A stretch of 64,000 nt of DNA. It comes from Oceanobacillus neutriphilus (GTDB lineage Bacteria; Bacillota; Bacilli; Bacillales; Amphibacillaceae). The position numbers and the translations under genes are program-made. A model generated the notes under the pieces. That model saw nothing but the letters and a program-made list of their open reading frames with translations. It had not been told where the DNA came from and made no database searches. The stretch is from positions 496,001 through 560,000 of the forward strand of contig NZ_BMLW01000001.1 of assembly GCF_014645515.1 (NCBI RefSeq), given 5' to 3'. Shown here one piece after another: positions 1 to 8,602 of the stretch (the first letter of the stretch is position 1; each line of letters opens with the position of its first letter).

Positions 1-529
1 TTCCAGGCTCCAAATTAATATCGGCGCTGCCCCCAGTAGGGAACCATTGTAATTGAAACCCGAATACAAATAACATTAATAATGCAAATATAAATAAAGG
101 AGTCGCATAGGTGATATAGTTGTAGCCGACAATCAGCTTATCTATCAAAGAATCATGAAACCTTCCTGCCGTAATACCAAGAGGAATAGCGATAAGATAT
201 GTTAAGAATAAAATCGCGGCTGACAAATAAACCGTGTTCCAAAGCCTCGCTTCTAATAATTCCAAAACGGGCCGCTGATGAATATAGGACGTACCTAAAT
301 CACCTTGAGACAGCCCTTTGATCCAGTTTAGATATTGAACATGGACTGGATCATTAATTCCGAGAGTTGTTCTCATATCTTCAATCGTTGATGAATCGAC
401 ACCCGGTGTTTCCACCAAACCGGATAAAGCATCTCCAGGCATCACCTTTGCCAGAATAAATACCAGGATACTTAAAACAACTAACTGGGGTATCATAATT
501 AATATCCTGCGAACAACAAATTTCCACAT
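1..529 (-). CDS. Opp/Dpp-family ABC transporter permease (5' part, runs off left edge)
   Basis: Inner-membrane permease of a peptide/oligosaccharide-type ABC importer. The ATG at 529 opens a frame that stays open to base 1, giving the first 176 residues. They start with a Lys/Arg-flanked hydrophobic helix (about residues 9-29) followed by MPGD, then the OppB/DppB hallmark region QYLNWIKGLSQGDLGTS (residues 65-81) and further membrane helices from about residue 100. The family is about 310-340 residues, so the C-terminal half and the EAA loop lie outside the window. It begins 12 bp after the stop of the upstream ATPase gene, so it is in the same operon; a second permease and a binding protein are expected further left. 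Family assignment is firm; substrate is unknown. Confidence 0.9.
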   Translation of the reverse strand, partial: MWKFVVRRILIMIPQLVVLSILVFILAKVMPGDALSGLVETPGVDSSTIEDMRTTLGINDPVHVQYLNWIKGLSQGDLGTSYIHQRPVLELLEARLWNTVYLSAAILFLTYLIAIPLGITAGRFHDSLIDKLIVGYNYITYATPLFIFALLMLFVFGFQLQWFPTGGSADINLEPG

Positions 530-541
530 TTTCAAGCCCCC

Positions 542-1468
542 TTAGCGTAATGCAGCAAAATGGGTATCTGATACAGGCTTTAAATCCATTACGCTTCCAT
601 CTTCATTAAAATATTTATCATTTTCCTTTTGATATTCTTCTTCAATATTTTTTCGAAGCAATTCACTATTCTGATGCTGATCTGTATCTAATTCAGGTAT
701 AGAAGCAATTAAGCGTCTGGTATAAATATGCTGCGGGTTTTCATAGATATCTTCCCTTGTACCTTCTTCTACAAATTTTCCTTTGTACATAATGCCGATT
801 CGATTACACATATGCCGGACTATCCCTAAATCATGGCTGATAAAAAGATAAGTAAGGCCAAATTCTTCCTGGATGTCTTGCATAAAGTTAAGTACTTGTG
901 CCTGTACGGAAGCATCCAATGCAGAGACCGGCTCGTCAGCGATGATTATTTTAGGCTTTAATGTTAATGCCCTGGCAATACCTACCCGCTGCCGCTGTCC
1001 TCCTGAAAACTGATGAGGATATTTAAATAAGGAATCCCTGCTCATTCCTACTTTCTGCATAAAGTATTCCACTTGCTCCCTCTCTTCTGATTTCGACAGG
1101 TTCTCAAAGTTCCGCAGAGGCTCAGCGACGATATCATAGACTGTCTTTTTCGGGTTTAAAGAAGAATAAGGATCTTGAAATACCATTTGTATCTCTCTTC
1201 TGCTTTCATGAATTTGTTTGCGGTTACATTTTGTCAGATCCAAATTATTAAATATAACCTCGCCGGAGGTAGCTTTTGTCAGCCCGACGACAGTTCTGCC
1301 GGTTGTTGTTTTTCCGCATCCTGATTCACCTACTAACGCATATGTCTCGCCCCGTTTCAATTCAAAATTGATATTATCCACTGCTTTAACATGATTGACG
1401 ACTCTGCGGAAAATGCCTCCACGGATAGGATAGTATACCTTTAAATTATTGACCTTGAAAAACGTCAT
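542..1468 (-). CDS. Opp/Dpp-family ABC transporter ATP-binding protein (OppF/DppF type)
   Basis: Cytoplasmic ATPase subunit energising the Opp/Dpp-type importer. 308 residues from the ATG at 1468, which is preceded by a long GGAGGAGGAGAAGG ribosome site; the frame extends further upstream but that part lies inside the preceding gene and carries no ribosome site. Walker A GESGCGKT (47-54), Q-loop VFQDPYSSLNP (96-106), signature FSGGQ (154-158) and Walker B IIIADEP (174-180) are all intact. The C-terminus YTRRLIASIPELD is typical of the OppF/DppF half of the ATPase heterodimer. The start overlaps the end of the other ATPase gene by 23 bp, implying translational coupling. Substrate (peptide, nickel, or sugar) cannot be read from the ATPase. 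Confidence 0.93.
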   Translation of the reverse strand: MTFFKVNNLKVYYPIRGGIFRRVVNHVKAVDNINFELKRGETYALVGESGCGKTTTGRTVVGLTKATSGEVIFNNLDLTKCNRKQIHESRREIQMVFQDPYSSLNPKKTVYDIVAEPLRNFENLSKSEEREQVEYFMQKVGMSRDSLFKYPHQFSGGQRQRVGIARALTLKPKIIIADEPVSALDASVQAQVLNFMQDIQEEFGLTYLFISHDLGIVRHMCNRIGIMYKGKFVEEGTREDIYENPQHIYTRRLIASIPELDTDQHQNSELLRKNIEEEYQKENDKYFNEDGSVMDLKPVSDTHFAALR

Positions 1469-2486
1469 CCTTCTCCTCCTCCACCACTTGATGAGAATTC
1501 TCAATTTGAAAATGTTTATAGCATGTGCACCGGACCCAATGACCTTTTTCAACTTCTCTTAACGTTGGTGTTTCTTCGTGAATAGAATCATCTGTGCCGT
1601 TCATTCGAGGCTTAAAGCGGCAGCCCTGCCTTTGAAGATGGTTCAAAGATGGAACCACGCCTTTAATAACGTGTAATTTTTCACCCTGATTGTTTTTGGA
1701 AGGAAGTGAGTACAACAATGATTTGGAATAAGGATGCAGCGGATTTTTCAGGAAACGCTTCACCTCTCCTATTTCTACAAATTCTCCAGCATACATCACA
1801 GCTATGCGATCAGCCATTTCTGACACAACACCTAAATCATGTGTAATCAAAATAATGCTTGTCTTCATTCGCCTTTTTAATTCTTTTAATAAATCGATAA
1901 TTCGAGCTTGAATAGTAACGTCCAACGCAGTCGTAGGCTCATCAGCAATAATCAGAGAGGGCTCACAGGCAATTGCAATCGCAATAACAATCCGCTGCCG
2001 CATTCCGCCGGATAATTCATGGGGATATTGTGAATATACTCTTTCCGGCTGCGGAATTTTCACCTCATTAAGAATTTCTATCGCTTTTTGTTTTCGTTTG
2101 TTTTTAGATAATTTCGTGTGATATTTCATCCCCTCTTCAATTTGTTTTCCCACGATCATTAAAGGGTTTAATGCAGTTAGAGGGTCCTGAAAAATCATAC
2201 TAATTTCTTTGCCGCGAACTTTATTCAATTGAGTGTTGGAATAAGATAATAGATCCGCCCCTTTAAAATGAATCTTTCCACTGATTTTCGTTTGTTCTTG
2301 ATGATGCATCCCCATAATGGAATGTCCAAAAGCAGATTTTCCGCACCCTGATTCGCCGACAATTGCCACTATTTCATTCTCATATACATCCAAATTAATA
2401 TGGTCATTCGCCGGATAAAATTGTTCATCTATCCGGAAGGAAGTGGTCAAATCTTCAACTTGTAATAATATATCATCATTTGACAT
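1446..2486 (-). CDS. Opp/Dpp-family ABC transporter ATP-binding protein (OppD/DppD type)
   Basis: First gene of the ABC importer operon, 346 residues, partner ATPase of the next gene. Walker A GESGCGKSA, Q-loop IFQDPLTALNP, signature LSGGMRQR, Walker B LIIADEPTTALD and the switch His in LITHDLG are present. The C-terminal extension that in OppD/DppD proteins carries a Cys cluster is partly degenerate here (GCRFKPRMNG ... HWVRCTC). ATG at 2486 follows AAAGGAGATT. A strong sigma-A type promoter lies just upstream (2546-2575). The operon is divergent from three Gfo/Idh/MocA oxidoreductase genes, so the transporter may import the carbohydrate they oxidise; that is inference. Confidence 0.93.
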   Translation of the reverse strand: MSNDDILLQVEDLTTSFRIDEQFYPANDHINLDVYENEIVAIVGESGCGKSAFGHSIMGMHHQEQTKISGKIHFKGADLLSYSNTQLNKVRGKEISMIFQDPLTALNPLMIVGKQIEEGMKYHTKLSKNKRKQKAIEILNEVKIPQPERVYSQYPHELSGGMRQRIVIAIAIACEPSLIIADEPTTALDVTIQARIIDLLKELKRRMKTSIILITHDLGVVSEMADRIAVMYAGEFVEIGEVKRFLKNPLHPYSKSLLYSLPSKNNQGEKLHVIKGVVPSLNHLQRQGCRFKPRMNGTDDSIHEETPTLREVEKGHWVRCTCYKHFQIENSHQVVEEEKDDVFQGQ

Positions 2487-2545
2487 ATCAAATTTTAATC
2501 TCCTTTTATATTTTTTAGATTTTTTAATAAATTCTAATTATCATC

Positions 2546-2575
2546 ATTATAGTGAGTTATTTCAACGATTGTCAA
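2546..2575 (-). promoter_or_regulatory. Sigma-A type promoter of the Opp/Dpp operon
   Basis: On the minus strand TTGACA (2570-2575) and TATAAT (2546-2551), both perfect matches, are separated by 18 bp. The site is 60 bp upstream of the first ATPase start codon. Confidence 0.75.
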
Positions 2576-2632
2576 TATTTATTTTTTATGTAATTCCAAA
2601 TTACATATTTTAAATTTTCAAAAATATAAATG

Positions 2633-2661
2633 TTGACATACTAAGTATGTATATTTAGTAT
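2633..2661 (+). promoter_or_regulatory. Promoter of the Gfo/Idh/MocA operon with overlapping palindrome
   Basis: TTGACA (2633-2638), 17-bp spacer, TAGTAT (2656-2661) on the plus strand. A perfect 15-bp palindrome ACATACTAAGTATGT (2636-2650) overlaps the -35 box and the spacer, the position expected for a repressor operator. No regulator gene is adjacent inside the window, so the binding protein is unknown. Confidence 0.6.
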
Positions 2662-2702
2662 ATTTAATAATAGATTAAATTTTTTGTGAAGGTGGAATAG
2701 TT

Positions 2703-3806
2703 ATGACACAAACTGTTAAAATTGGAATAATCGGCAGCGGCGGGATTGCCAATGCACACGCTCAATGCTATAAAAAAATGAGTGATGTGGAAATAGTGGC
2801 TGTAGCCGATTTAGTTCCGGGGAAAGCAGCGGAATTTATCCAAAAACTTGAATTAAAAAATGCGGTACCTTTTGAAGATCATCAAGAATTATTACAATTA
2901 GACCTCGATGGAGTAAGCGTTTGCACACCGAATGTCGCTCACCATAAAACAAGTGTTGATTCTCTGCTCGCAGGAAAACATGTGCTTGTAGAAAAACCTT
3001 TGTCTATTACACTGGAACAGGGGATAGATATGGTTGAGACATCATTGAAAATGGATAAAATGCTGACAGTCGGTTTCCAGCCAAGATATGACCCGAATAT
3101 GCAATTGGTAAAAGAAATTGTAAGCTCCGGGGAGTTAGGAAATGTCTACTACGTTCAAACCGGCGGGGGCCGGCGCCGCGGAATGCCGCAAGGGACTTTT
3201 ATTAAAAAGGCATTAGCCGGTGCCGGCGCGATGGCAGATATTGGCTGTTATTCGCTGGACTTAGCATTAAATACATTAGGCTATCCAAAACCAATCTCTG
3301 TCTCCGCTTACACATCAAATTTGTTTGGTACGAATCCGGACTATCATCCTGATGCTGCGAATTTTGAGGTGGAAGACTTCGGAATTGCCCTCATTCGTTT
3401 AGAGGGTGGAAAAGTCATTAATTTTAAAGTTTCCTGGGCAATGCATATGGATACATTAGGACCAACTCTGTTCTTAGGTACCAATGCCGGATTGAAACTG
3501 ACACCGGCGGGTCAAGGACCTTGGAGCGGTGTATGGGACGGGGGGATCGGCTCCATTGACCTCTTTCACGATATAAATGGACAGCATGTTGACACATCAA
3601 TTCCTGTCAAAAAACACAATCTAAATATCTTTTATGAAAAAGTAAGGGCATTCGTCAAAGCCATTCAAGAAGGAAAGAACATCGCTCCGATTCCAGCAGA
3701 ACAAATTTTAATCAATCAAGCGATTATTGACGGAATATTACGATCTGCCGAAGCCGGAAAAGAAGTATCCATTTCAATTCCTGATTTGCGTCCTGCCAAG
3801 ATATAA
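2703..3806 (+). CDS. Gfo/Idh/MocA-family NAD(P)-dependent oxidoreductase
   Basis: Predicted sugar or cyclitol dehydrogenase, 367 residues. N-terminal Rossmann domain with GSGGIANAHA near residue 10, the EKP motif (VLVEKPLS, about residue 97) that carries the catalytic Lys of this family, and a C-terminal GFO_IDH_MocA alpha/beta domain. The usual D-I-G-x-H-x-x-D motif reads DIGCYSLD, so the frequently catalytic His is replaced by Tyr; activity on an unusual substrate or a changed mechanism is possible. ATG at 2703 follows AAGGTGG. First of three related dehydrogenase genes (49 and 26 bp gaps) that share little sequence beyond the family fold. Substrate not predictable; scyllo/myo-inositol or glycoside 3-dehydrogenase activities are known in this family. 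Confidence 0.88.
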   Translation: MTQTVKIGIIGSGGIANAHAQCYKKMSDVEIVAVADLVPGKAAEFIQKLELKNAVPFEDHQELLQLDLDGVSVCTPNVAHHKTSVDSLLAGKHVLVEKPLSITLEQGIDMVETSLKMDKMLTVGFQPRYDPNMQLVKEIVSSGELGNVYYVQTGGGRRRGMPQGTFIKKALAGAGAMADIGCYSLDLALNTLGYPKPISVSAYTSNLFGTNPDYHPDAANFEVEDFGIALIRLEGGKVINFKVSWAMHMDTLGPTLFLGTNAGLKLTPAGQGPWSGVWDGGIGSIDLFHDINGQHVDTSIPVKKHNLNIFYEKVRAFVKAIQEGKNIAPIPAEQILINQAIIDGILRSAEAGKEVSISIPDLRPAKI

Positions 3807-3855
3807 TTATCTAATAATATCGTTTTTTCATTATTTCAAAGAAGAGGTGAAATAC

Positions 3856-4992
3856 ATGTGTGTCCGAGTTGGAATGATAGGTTATCAGTTTATGGGAAGA
3901 GCACATAGTATCGCTTATCGCAATCTTCCTTTTTACTTTAAAAGTGCGAAACGTCCTGTTCTGCAAACACTTTGCGGAAGAAATTTGCAAAATGTCAGCC
4001 AGGCCGCTTCTGAAATGGGCTGGTCTTCTTCTGAAACAGAATGGAAAAAATTGATTCAACGGGAAGATATTGATTTAATCGATATTGTGTCACCAAATCA
4101 TACCCACGCTGAAATAGCAATTGCAGCTGCTGAAGCCGGGAAACATGTCATCTGTGAAAAACCATTAGCTACAACTTTAGAGGATGCCAAAAGGATGGTT
4201 GATGCAGTTGAAAAGGCTGGTGTCATGCACATGGTCTGTCACAATTATCGATTTGCTCCAGCAATACAACTTGCGAAAAAGATGATAGAAGAAGGACAGC
4301 TGGGAAAAATTTATCACATTCGCGCAGTTTACCTGCAAGACTGGTTGATTGACCCATCTGCCCCAGTTACCTGGAGACTCCGAAAAGAAACAACTGGATC
4401 TGGAGCTTTAGGGGACATAGGCAGCCATATTATTGATTTAGCCAGGTTCCTGGTTGGCGAAATTTCTGAAGTTTCCGGGATACTAGAAACTTTCATCAAA
4501 GAAAGACCAAGTGCAGCGGAAAACACAGAGGAAAAGGAACTTGTTACTGTGGACGACGCTTCTATTTTTACAACGAAATTTGAAAATGGTGCCTTAGGGG
4601 TTTTTGAGGCATCCCGCTTCGCCACGGGAAATCGAAACGGAAACAGAATTGAAATAAACGGAGAAAAAGGATCTATTCGATGGGATCTTGAAAATATGAA
4701 TCATTTACATGTTTACCTGGAGAATGATAGCGCAGAGCTTCAAGGATTCCGTACCATCAACTGTACTGGAGAAGCTTATCCCTATGGCGAAAATTACTGG
4801 CCTCCAGGTCATATTCTTGGGTACGAACACACCTTTATCAATCTCATAAAAACAATGATGGATTCGATTAAAAATAAAACACTGGAAGTCCCAAATTTTA
4901 AGGATGGTTATCTTAACCAGCTTGTTATGCATGCCGTAGAAGAATCCCATCGTTTAAAGAAATGGGTCAAACTATCGGATTACGCTGACTAA
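3856..4992 (+). CDS. Gfo/Idh/MocA-family NAD(P)-dependent oxidoreductase
   Basis: 378 residues from ATG at 3856, chosen because it is preceded by GAGGTGAAATAC and begins directly with the Rossmann strand (VRVGMIGYQFMGRAHS); an upstream in-frame extension overlaps the previous gene and is hydrophobic nonsense. EKP motif CEKPLATT (near residue 100) and the complete GDIGSHIIDLARF motif with the catalytic-type His are present, so this is the most canonical member of the trio. Family members of this size include myo-inositol dehydrogenase-like, levoglucosan/glucoside 3-dehydrogenase-like and 1,5-anhydrofructose reductase-like enzymes. Role with the neighbouring dehydrogenases in stepwise oxidation of a carbohydrate is inferred from co-operon organisation. 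Confidence 0.9.
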   Translation: MCVRVGMIGYQFMGRAHSIAYRNLPFYFKSAKRPVLQTLCGRNLQNVSQAASEMGWSSSETEWKKLIQREDIDLIDIVSPNHTHAEIAIAAAEAGKHVICEKPLATTLEDAKRMVDAVEKAGVMHMVCHNYRFAPAIQLAKKMIEEGQLGKIYHIRAVYLQDWLIDPSAPVTWRLRKETTGSGALGDIGSHIIDLARFLVGEISEVSGILETFIKERPSAAENTEEKELVTVDDASIFTTKFENGALGVFEASRFATGNRNGNRIEINGEKGSIRWDLENMNHLHVYLENDSAELQGFRTINCTGEAYPYGENYWPPGHILGYEHTFINLIKTMMDSIKNKTLEVPNFKDGYLNQLVMHAVEESHRLKKWVKLSDYAD

Positions 4993-5018
4993 GTTTTTTA
5001 AGAAGGAGGAAAACAAAT

Positions 5019-6017
5019 ATGATTAACGTTGCTTTACTTAGTAAATGGCATGTTCACGCAGAGGATTATGCACGGCAAGTTCAAGAAAATAAGCAGCTTT
5101 CCCTCGCTTGTATTTGGGATGAAGACACTCGCCGCGGGAAAGAATGGGCAGATAAATGGGAAGTTCCATTCGAAGAAAATCTGGATTCCGTTTTAAATGA
5201 TCCTCATATTGATGCCGTCATTATCAACACACCAACAAAATGGCATACAGAAATTATTCAAAAAGCGGCAGCACATAAAAAACATATTTTCACAGAAAAA
5301 GTATTAGCGTTCACAGTGGAAAGCTGCAGAAAAATATATAAAATGGTTGAAAAAGAAAATGTAAAACTCATGGTATCCCTGCCAAGACTTACAGAGTCTT
5401 ATTTCCTTTACGCAGAAGAAGCATTAAAAAAAGGCTGGTTAGGAAATCTAACCAGTATCCGCTGCAGATTGGCTCATAATGGATCTGTTTCAACAGAAGC
5501 GCACCCTAATGGCTGGCTTCCAAGTCATTTTTATGATAAAGACGATTGCGGAGGTGGTGCCTTGATTGACTTAGGCGCTCATCCAATCTATCTGACTAAC
5601 CGTTTAGCTGGACCTTTGGCAAACGTTTATTCCAGCCTGCATCCATCGCCAGATTACAATGTAGAAGACAATGCCGTTGTTGTTACACAATACAAAAGCG
5701 GAGCAATCGGCGTCATCGAAACAGGATTCACTTCTTATGGAAGTCCATTTCAATTAGAATTATACGGGACTGAAGGGTGTTTATTGATTGAAGATTCCAA
5801 TGTACGTATCAGGAGCACACAGTTAAATAAAAATAAATGGTTCGAACCTGAAGAATTCCCGGAAAATTTACCAACAGCGATGGAACAATGGGTTCATTTA
5901 ATCCAAAACGATGTGGCTCCTTCTATTACTAAAGAAGACATTATTTCGTTAACCTTGCTTAATGAAGCTGCTTATCTTTCTAATGAACAAGGAAAGAGAA
6001 TTGATATTGAACAGTAA
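5019..6017 (+). CDS. Divergent Gfo/Idh/MocA-family oxidoreductase
   Basis: 332 residues, ATG at 5019 after AAGGAGG. The fold is recognisable (VIINTPTKWHTEIIQKAA, HIFTEKVLA, and GGGALIDLGAHPIYL with the usual D-x-G-x-H), but two family hallmarks are altered: the glycine-rich nucleotide loop is replaced by ALLSKWHVHAEDY and the EKP motif is EKV. This is typical of a subgroup of MocA-like proteins found in sugar operons next to canonical members. It probably still binds a dinucleotide but its cofactor and reaction cannot be assigned. Last gene of the three-gene plus-strand operon; a long hairpin follows at 6066-6148. Confidence 0.85.
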   Translation: MINVALLSKWHVHAEDYARQVQENKQLSLACIWDEDTRRGKEWADKWEVPFEENLDSVLNDPHIDAVIINTPTKWHTEIIQKAAAHKKHIFTEKVLAFTVESCRKIYKMVEKENVKLMVSLPRLTESYFLYAEEALKKGWLGNLTSIRCRLAHNGSVSTEAHPNGWLPSHFYDKDDCGGGALIDLGAHPIYLTNRLAGPLANVYSSLHPSPDYNVEDNAVVVTQYKSGAIGVIETGFTSYGSPFQLELYGTEGCLLIEDSNVRIRSTQLNKNKWFEPEEFPENLPTAMEQWVHLIQNDVAPSITKEDIISLTLLNEAAYLSNEQGKRIDIEQ

Positions 6018-6065
6018 ATGGATATGTGAAGGCATTTGAATACAAACTCTCTTTTTGCAGGAAAA

Positions 6066-6148
6066 ATAACCCTTTCAGTTGACGAATCATACTGGTACCC
6101 TAAAGTTCTCAAGCCCAGGAAAGAAAGTAGATCGCTGAAAGGGTTATA
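6066..6148 (-). terminator. Long-loop hairpin terminator between convergent operons
   Basis: Perfect 13-bp inverted repeat, ATAACCCTTTCAG at 6066-6078 and CTGAAAGGGTTAT at 6136-6148, with a 57-nt loop. On the minus strand the stem is followed by TTTTTC, on the plus strand only by TATAATT, so it best serves the nucleoside operon (stop at 6290), possibly both. Confidence 0.6.
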
Positions 6149-6289
6149 TAATTAATTCCCTTATTTAAACACAGTAATTTTATCCTACGTAAATTTCAGC
6201 AGTATACTTTCTACCACTTGAATATACAACATCAAATTCTTACAAACTATAAACATATCAACTAAATTAATAATAGGAACTTTAATTAA

Positions 6290-7627
6290 TTATAATCCCG
6301 CTTTTTGAATAGTAGACTTCATTCTTCGTTTACTTTCATACATAATACGTTCTTCATCCAATGTAAGGACTTCTCGGTTTTTCATAACAACTTCCCCATT
6401 GATGATAACATCTTCTACATCTCTACTTGTGACAGATTCAACAATCATACCAATTAAATTATTGGTAGGAGCTATATGGGGTTGATTGATATCAATCAAA
6501 GTCAGATCCGCTTTATTTCCAACGGATATCTCCCCTTTTACATTTTCAAATTGTAATGCTTCTGCTCCACCAACAGTAATCATTTTAATTAGTTCTTTTG
6601 CAGGTAAAACAACCGGGTCAAAAACTGGGATCCCCCAATAAGCATGTATACCTGCACGAAATACTCGAATTTCATCAAACAAGCTCAAATTAGATGAAGA
6701 AGCACCATCACTGCCGATTCCAATCGGCATATCCATTTCAATCATTCTAGGCGTTTTTGGAAAGCCATGTGATGTAAAGTTTACTCTTGGACAATGTACA
6801 ATTTTTACCTTTCTTTCATTTAAAAGTTCCAATTCTCTTTCAGAATAAACAACATTATGCGCTGTTAATAGATTTGGGCCAAGCGCTCCTAAAGAATCCA
6901 AATATTCAACTGGTCTCATTTGATAATTCTCTAAACAATACCTTACTTCATCTTTATGCTCAGCGAGATGCGCATGCAATCCCGTATTATATTTTCTTGC
7001 TAAGTCAGCTGCCTGCTCAATTAATTCAGGAGAACATGACATCACTTGCCGAATTCCAAACCAAATATGGATACGATCATCACCAGCACCATTATATTCT
7101 TTATAAAGGTTTTTAATGTCTGTAAGTATCGTCTCTGCGGGCTGCTTCATCGAATCGGGCAGAAAGTCTCCAATATCTATAGAAGATTTTGTAATGGCAG
7201 AGCGCATCCCTGACTCCATAACCGCTTGCGCGACCTTATGCATATGAACACCACCAGCGTCAGCAAAAGCAGTGGTTCCTGATTTTATCATTTCCAAACA
7301 ACTCATTTGTGCACTAACATATGCATCATCTTCATTTAAGTTTCCTTCAAACGGAACTAAAATCCGGGACCAAATCATTGGATATTCATCCATTGTACGC
7401 CCTTTTAATAATTGTTGATTGGTATGGGTATGGGCATCTACTAAGCCTGGCATACAAAGTTTATTCTTTCCATTAATAATATTTTCTGGGCGATATTTCT
7501 CTTTTAATATTGAAATATCTCCCACTTCAATAATTTCCGTATTGTCGATAGCTATCGATTGATTTTCGATAATCTCAAAATTTGGATTAATATAACTGCA
7601 ATTTTCTATTAAAAGATGGATTTTCAA
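6290..7627 (-). CDS. Amidohydrolase-superfamily deaminase (SsnA / MtaD / guanine-deaminase-like)
   Basis: Metal-dependent hydrolase of 445 residues. HxH metal motif in GLVDAHTHTNQQLL (near residue 60), HAHLAEHKDEV (metal His and Glu), a third His region LLTAHNVVYS, and the metal Asp in GIGSDGASSS are all present, matching the aryl-deaminase branch (5-methylthioadenosine/S-adenosylhomocysteine deaminase, SsnA, guanine and hydroxyatrazine deaminases). Start is TTG at 7627 with AAAGGGTG as ribosome site inside the end of the nucleoside hydrolase gene (3-bp gap). Last gene of the operon with nucleoside hydrolase, ribokinase and an ECF transporter, so a nucleobase or nucleoside deamination role is likely. 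Exact substrate (adenosine-like, guanine, methylthioadenosine) is not resolved. Confidence 0.85.
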   Translation of the reverse strand: MKIHLLIENCSYINPNFEIIENQSIAIDNTEIIEVGDISILKEKYRPENIINGKNKLCMPGLVDAHTHTNQQLLKGRTMDEYPMIWSRILVPFEGNLNEDDAYVSAQMSCLEMIKSGTTAFADAGGVHMHKVAQAVMESGMRSAITKSSIDIGDFLPDSMKQPAETILTDIKNLYKEYNGAGDDRIHIWFGIRQVMSCSPELIEQAADLARKYNTGLHAHLAEHKDEVRYCLENYQMRPVEYLDSLGALGPNLLTAHNVVYSERELELLNERKVKIVHCPRVNFTSHGFPKTPRMIEMDMPIGIGSDGASSSNLSLFDEIRVFRAGIHAYWGIPVFDPVVLPAKELIKMITVGGAEALQFENVKGEISVGNKADLTLIDINQPHIAPTNNLIGMIVESVTSRDVEDVIINGEVVMKNREVLTLDEERIMYESKRRMKSTIQKAGL

Positions 7628-7630
7628 TTG

Positions 7631-8584
7631 TTACACCCTTTCCGAACTTTTAATTGATAATAGATAATCTACTTTAGTAAAGAAATCTTCCATAAACGTT
7701 TTCGAATCAACTTGAAAGCACACGTCTACATTAGGCTTTTCATTTAATTCTATATTTAGATTCTCAACTGTTCTCCCTAAAGCCTCTTCGCTTAAATCAA
7801 CTTCCAAATTCATTGGTACCGTGTGAACAATCTCAGGATAAATAGCTACCCCAACCGCTAATGGATCATGTAACGCGCATCCTTTTAGATAGGGGTGAAT
7901 TTTTTTATATGCGTTTAAATAAAATTGCGTAAAATCAACAAAAAAATCTGCTGAAGAAGTTCTGAATTGTTTCCATTTTTCTACGTCATCTTGCGTTAAT
8001 AATGTTTTCCTTGTGACATCTAAACCAACCAAAGTAATAGGGAGCTTGGATTTAAATACAAAATCTGCTGATTCAGGGTCGATTAATATATTTGCCTCTG
8101 CAAATTTACTGGCATTTCCGGGCGTAGCAACTGCCCCGCCCATCGTAACTATCCTTCCTACAGAATGCATTACTTCAGGTGCACAATTGATTGCTCTGGC
8201 CAAGTTAGTCAATGGGCCAGTAGTAATAATTGTTAAGTCATGATTATATTTTTTAGTACTTTCAATAATAAAATCAACGGCATCTAATTTACATTTATCA
8301 TTTTCATTAACAGCCCCTAATGTATTTCCAAGCCCATCTTTCCCATGAATTCTTCCATTATAAACTCTAGTTCGTTTTCTCGGAGTAGCAGCCCCTCCAT
8401 AAACTGGTACATCTTTATTTAAGACGTTTAATATATGCTTCGTATTTCTACATGTATATTCTACTGGAGCCATACCATAAGAAGTTGTAATCCCCAAAAG
8501 TTCAACATCAGGTTGTGCAACAGCATACGATATAGCTAAAGCATCATCAATTCCAGTATCGACATCTAAAATAACTTTCTTCAT
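7631..8584 (-). CDS. Inosine/uridine-preferring nucleoside hydrolase
   Basis: Hydrolyses ribonucleosides to free base plus ribose in the cytoplasm. 317 residues, the usual family length. The diagnostic calcium-binding N-terminal motif DVDTGIDDALAI is at residues 7-18, followed by the TTGPLTNLARAI region, the NILIDPESADFVF motif and the C-terminal calcium/ribose ligand region ALHDPLAVGVA. ATG at 8584 is preceded by GGGGGTGATTGG. It lies 18 bp after the ECF S-component gene and 3 bp before the deaminase gene. Ribose released here would be phosphorylated by the ribokinase encoded in the same operon, which is why the operon reads as nucleoside salvage. Base preference is unknown. Confidence 0.93.
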   Translation of the reverse strand: MKKVILDVDTGIDDALAISYAVAQPDVELLGITTSYGMAPVEYTCRNTKHILNVLNKDVPVYGGAATPRKRTRVYNGRIHGKDGLGNTLGAVNENDKCKLDAVDFIIESTKKYNHDLTIITTGPLTNLARAINCAPEVMHSVGRIVTMGGAVATPGNASKFAEANILIDPESADFVFKSKLPITLVGLDVTRKTLLTQDDVEKWKQFRTSSADFFVDFTQFYLNAYKKIHPYLKGCALHDPLAVGVAIYPEIVHTVPMNLEVDLSEEALGRTVENLNIELNEKPNVDVCFQVDSKTFMEDFFTKVDYLLSIKSSERV

Positions 8585-8602
8585 CCAATCACCCCCAGCA
8601 TC

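Noticed and set aside
6066..6148. Inverted repeat as ends of a small mobile element
   Set aside because: Only 83 bp, no target-site duplication seen, and the T-run on one side fits an ordinary terminator.
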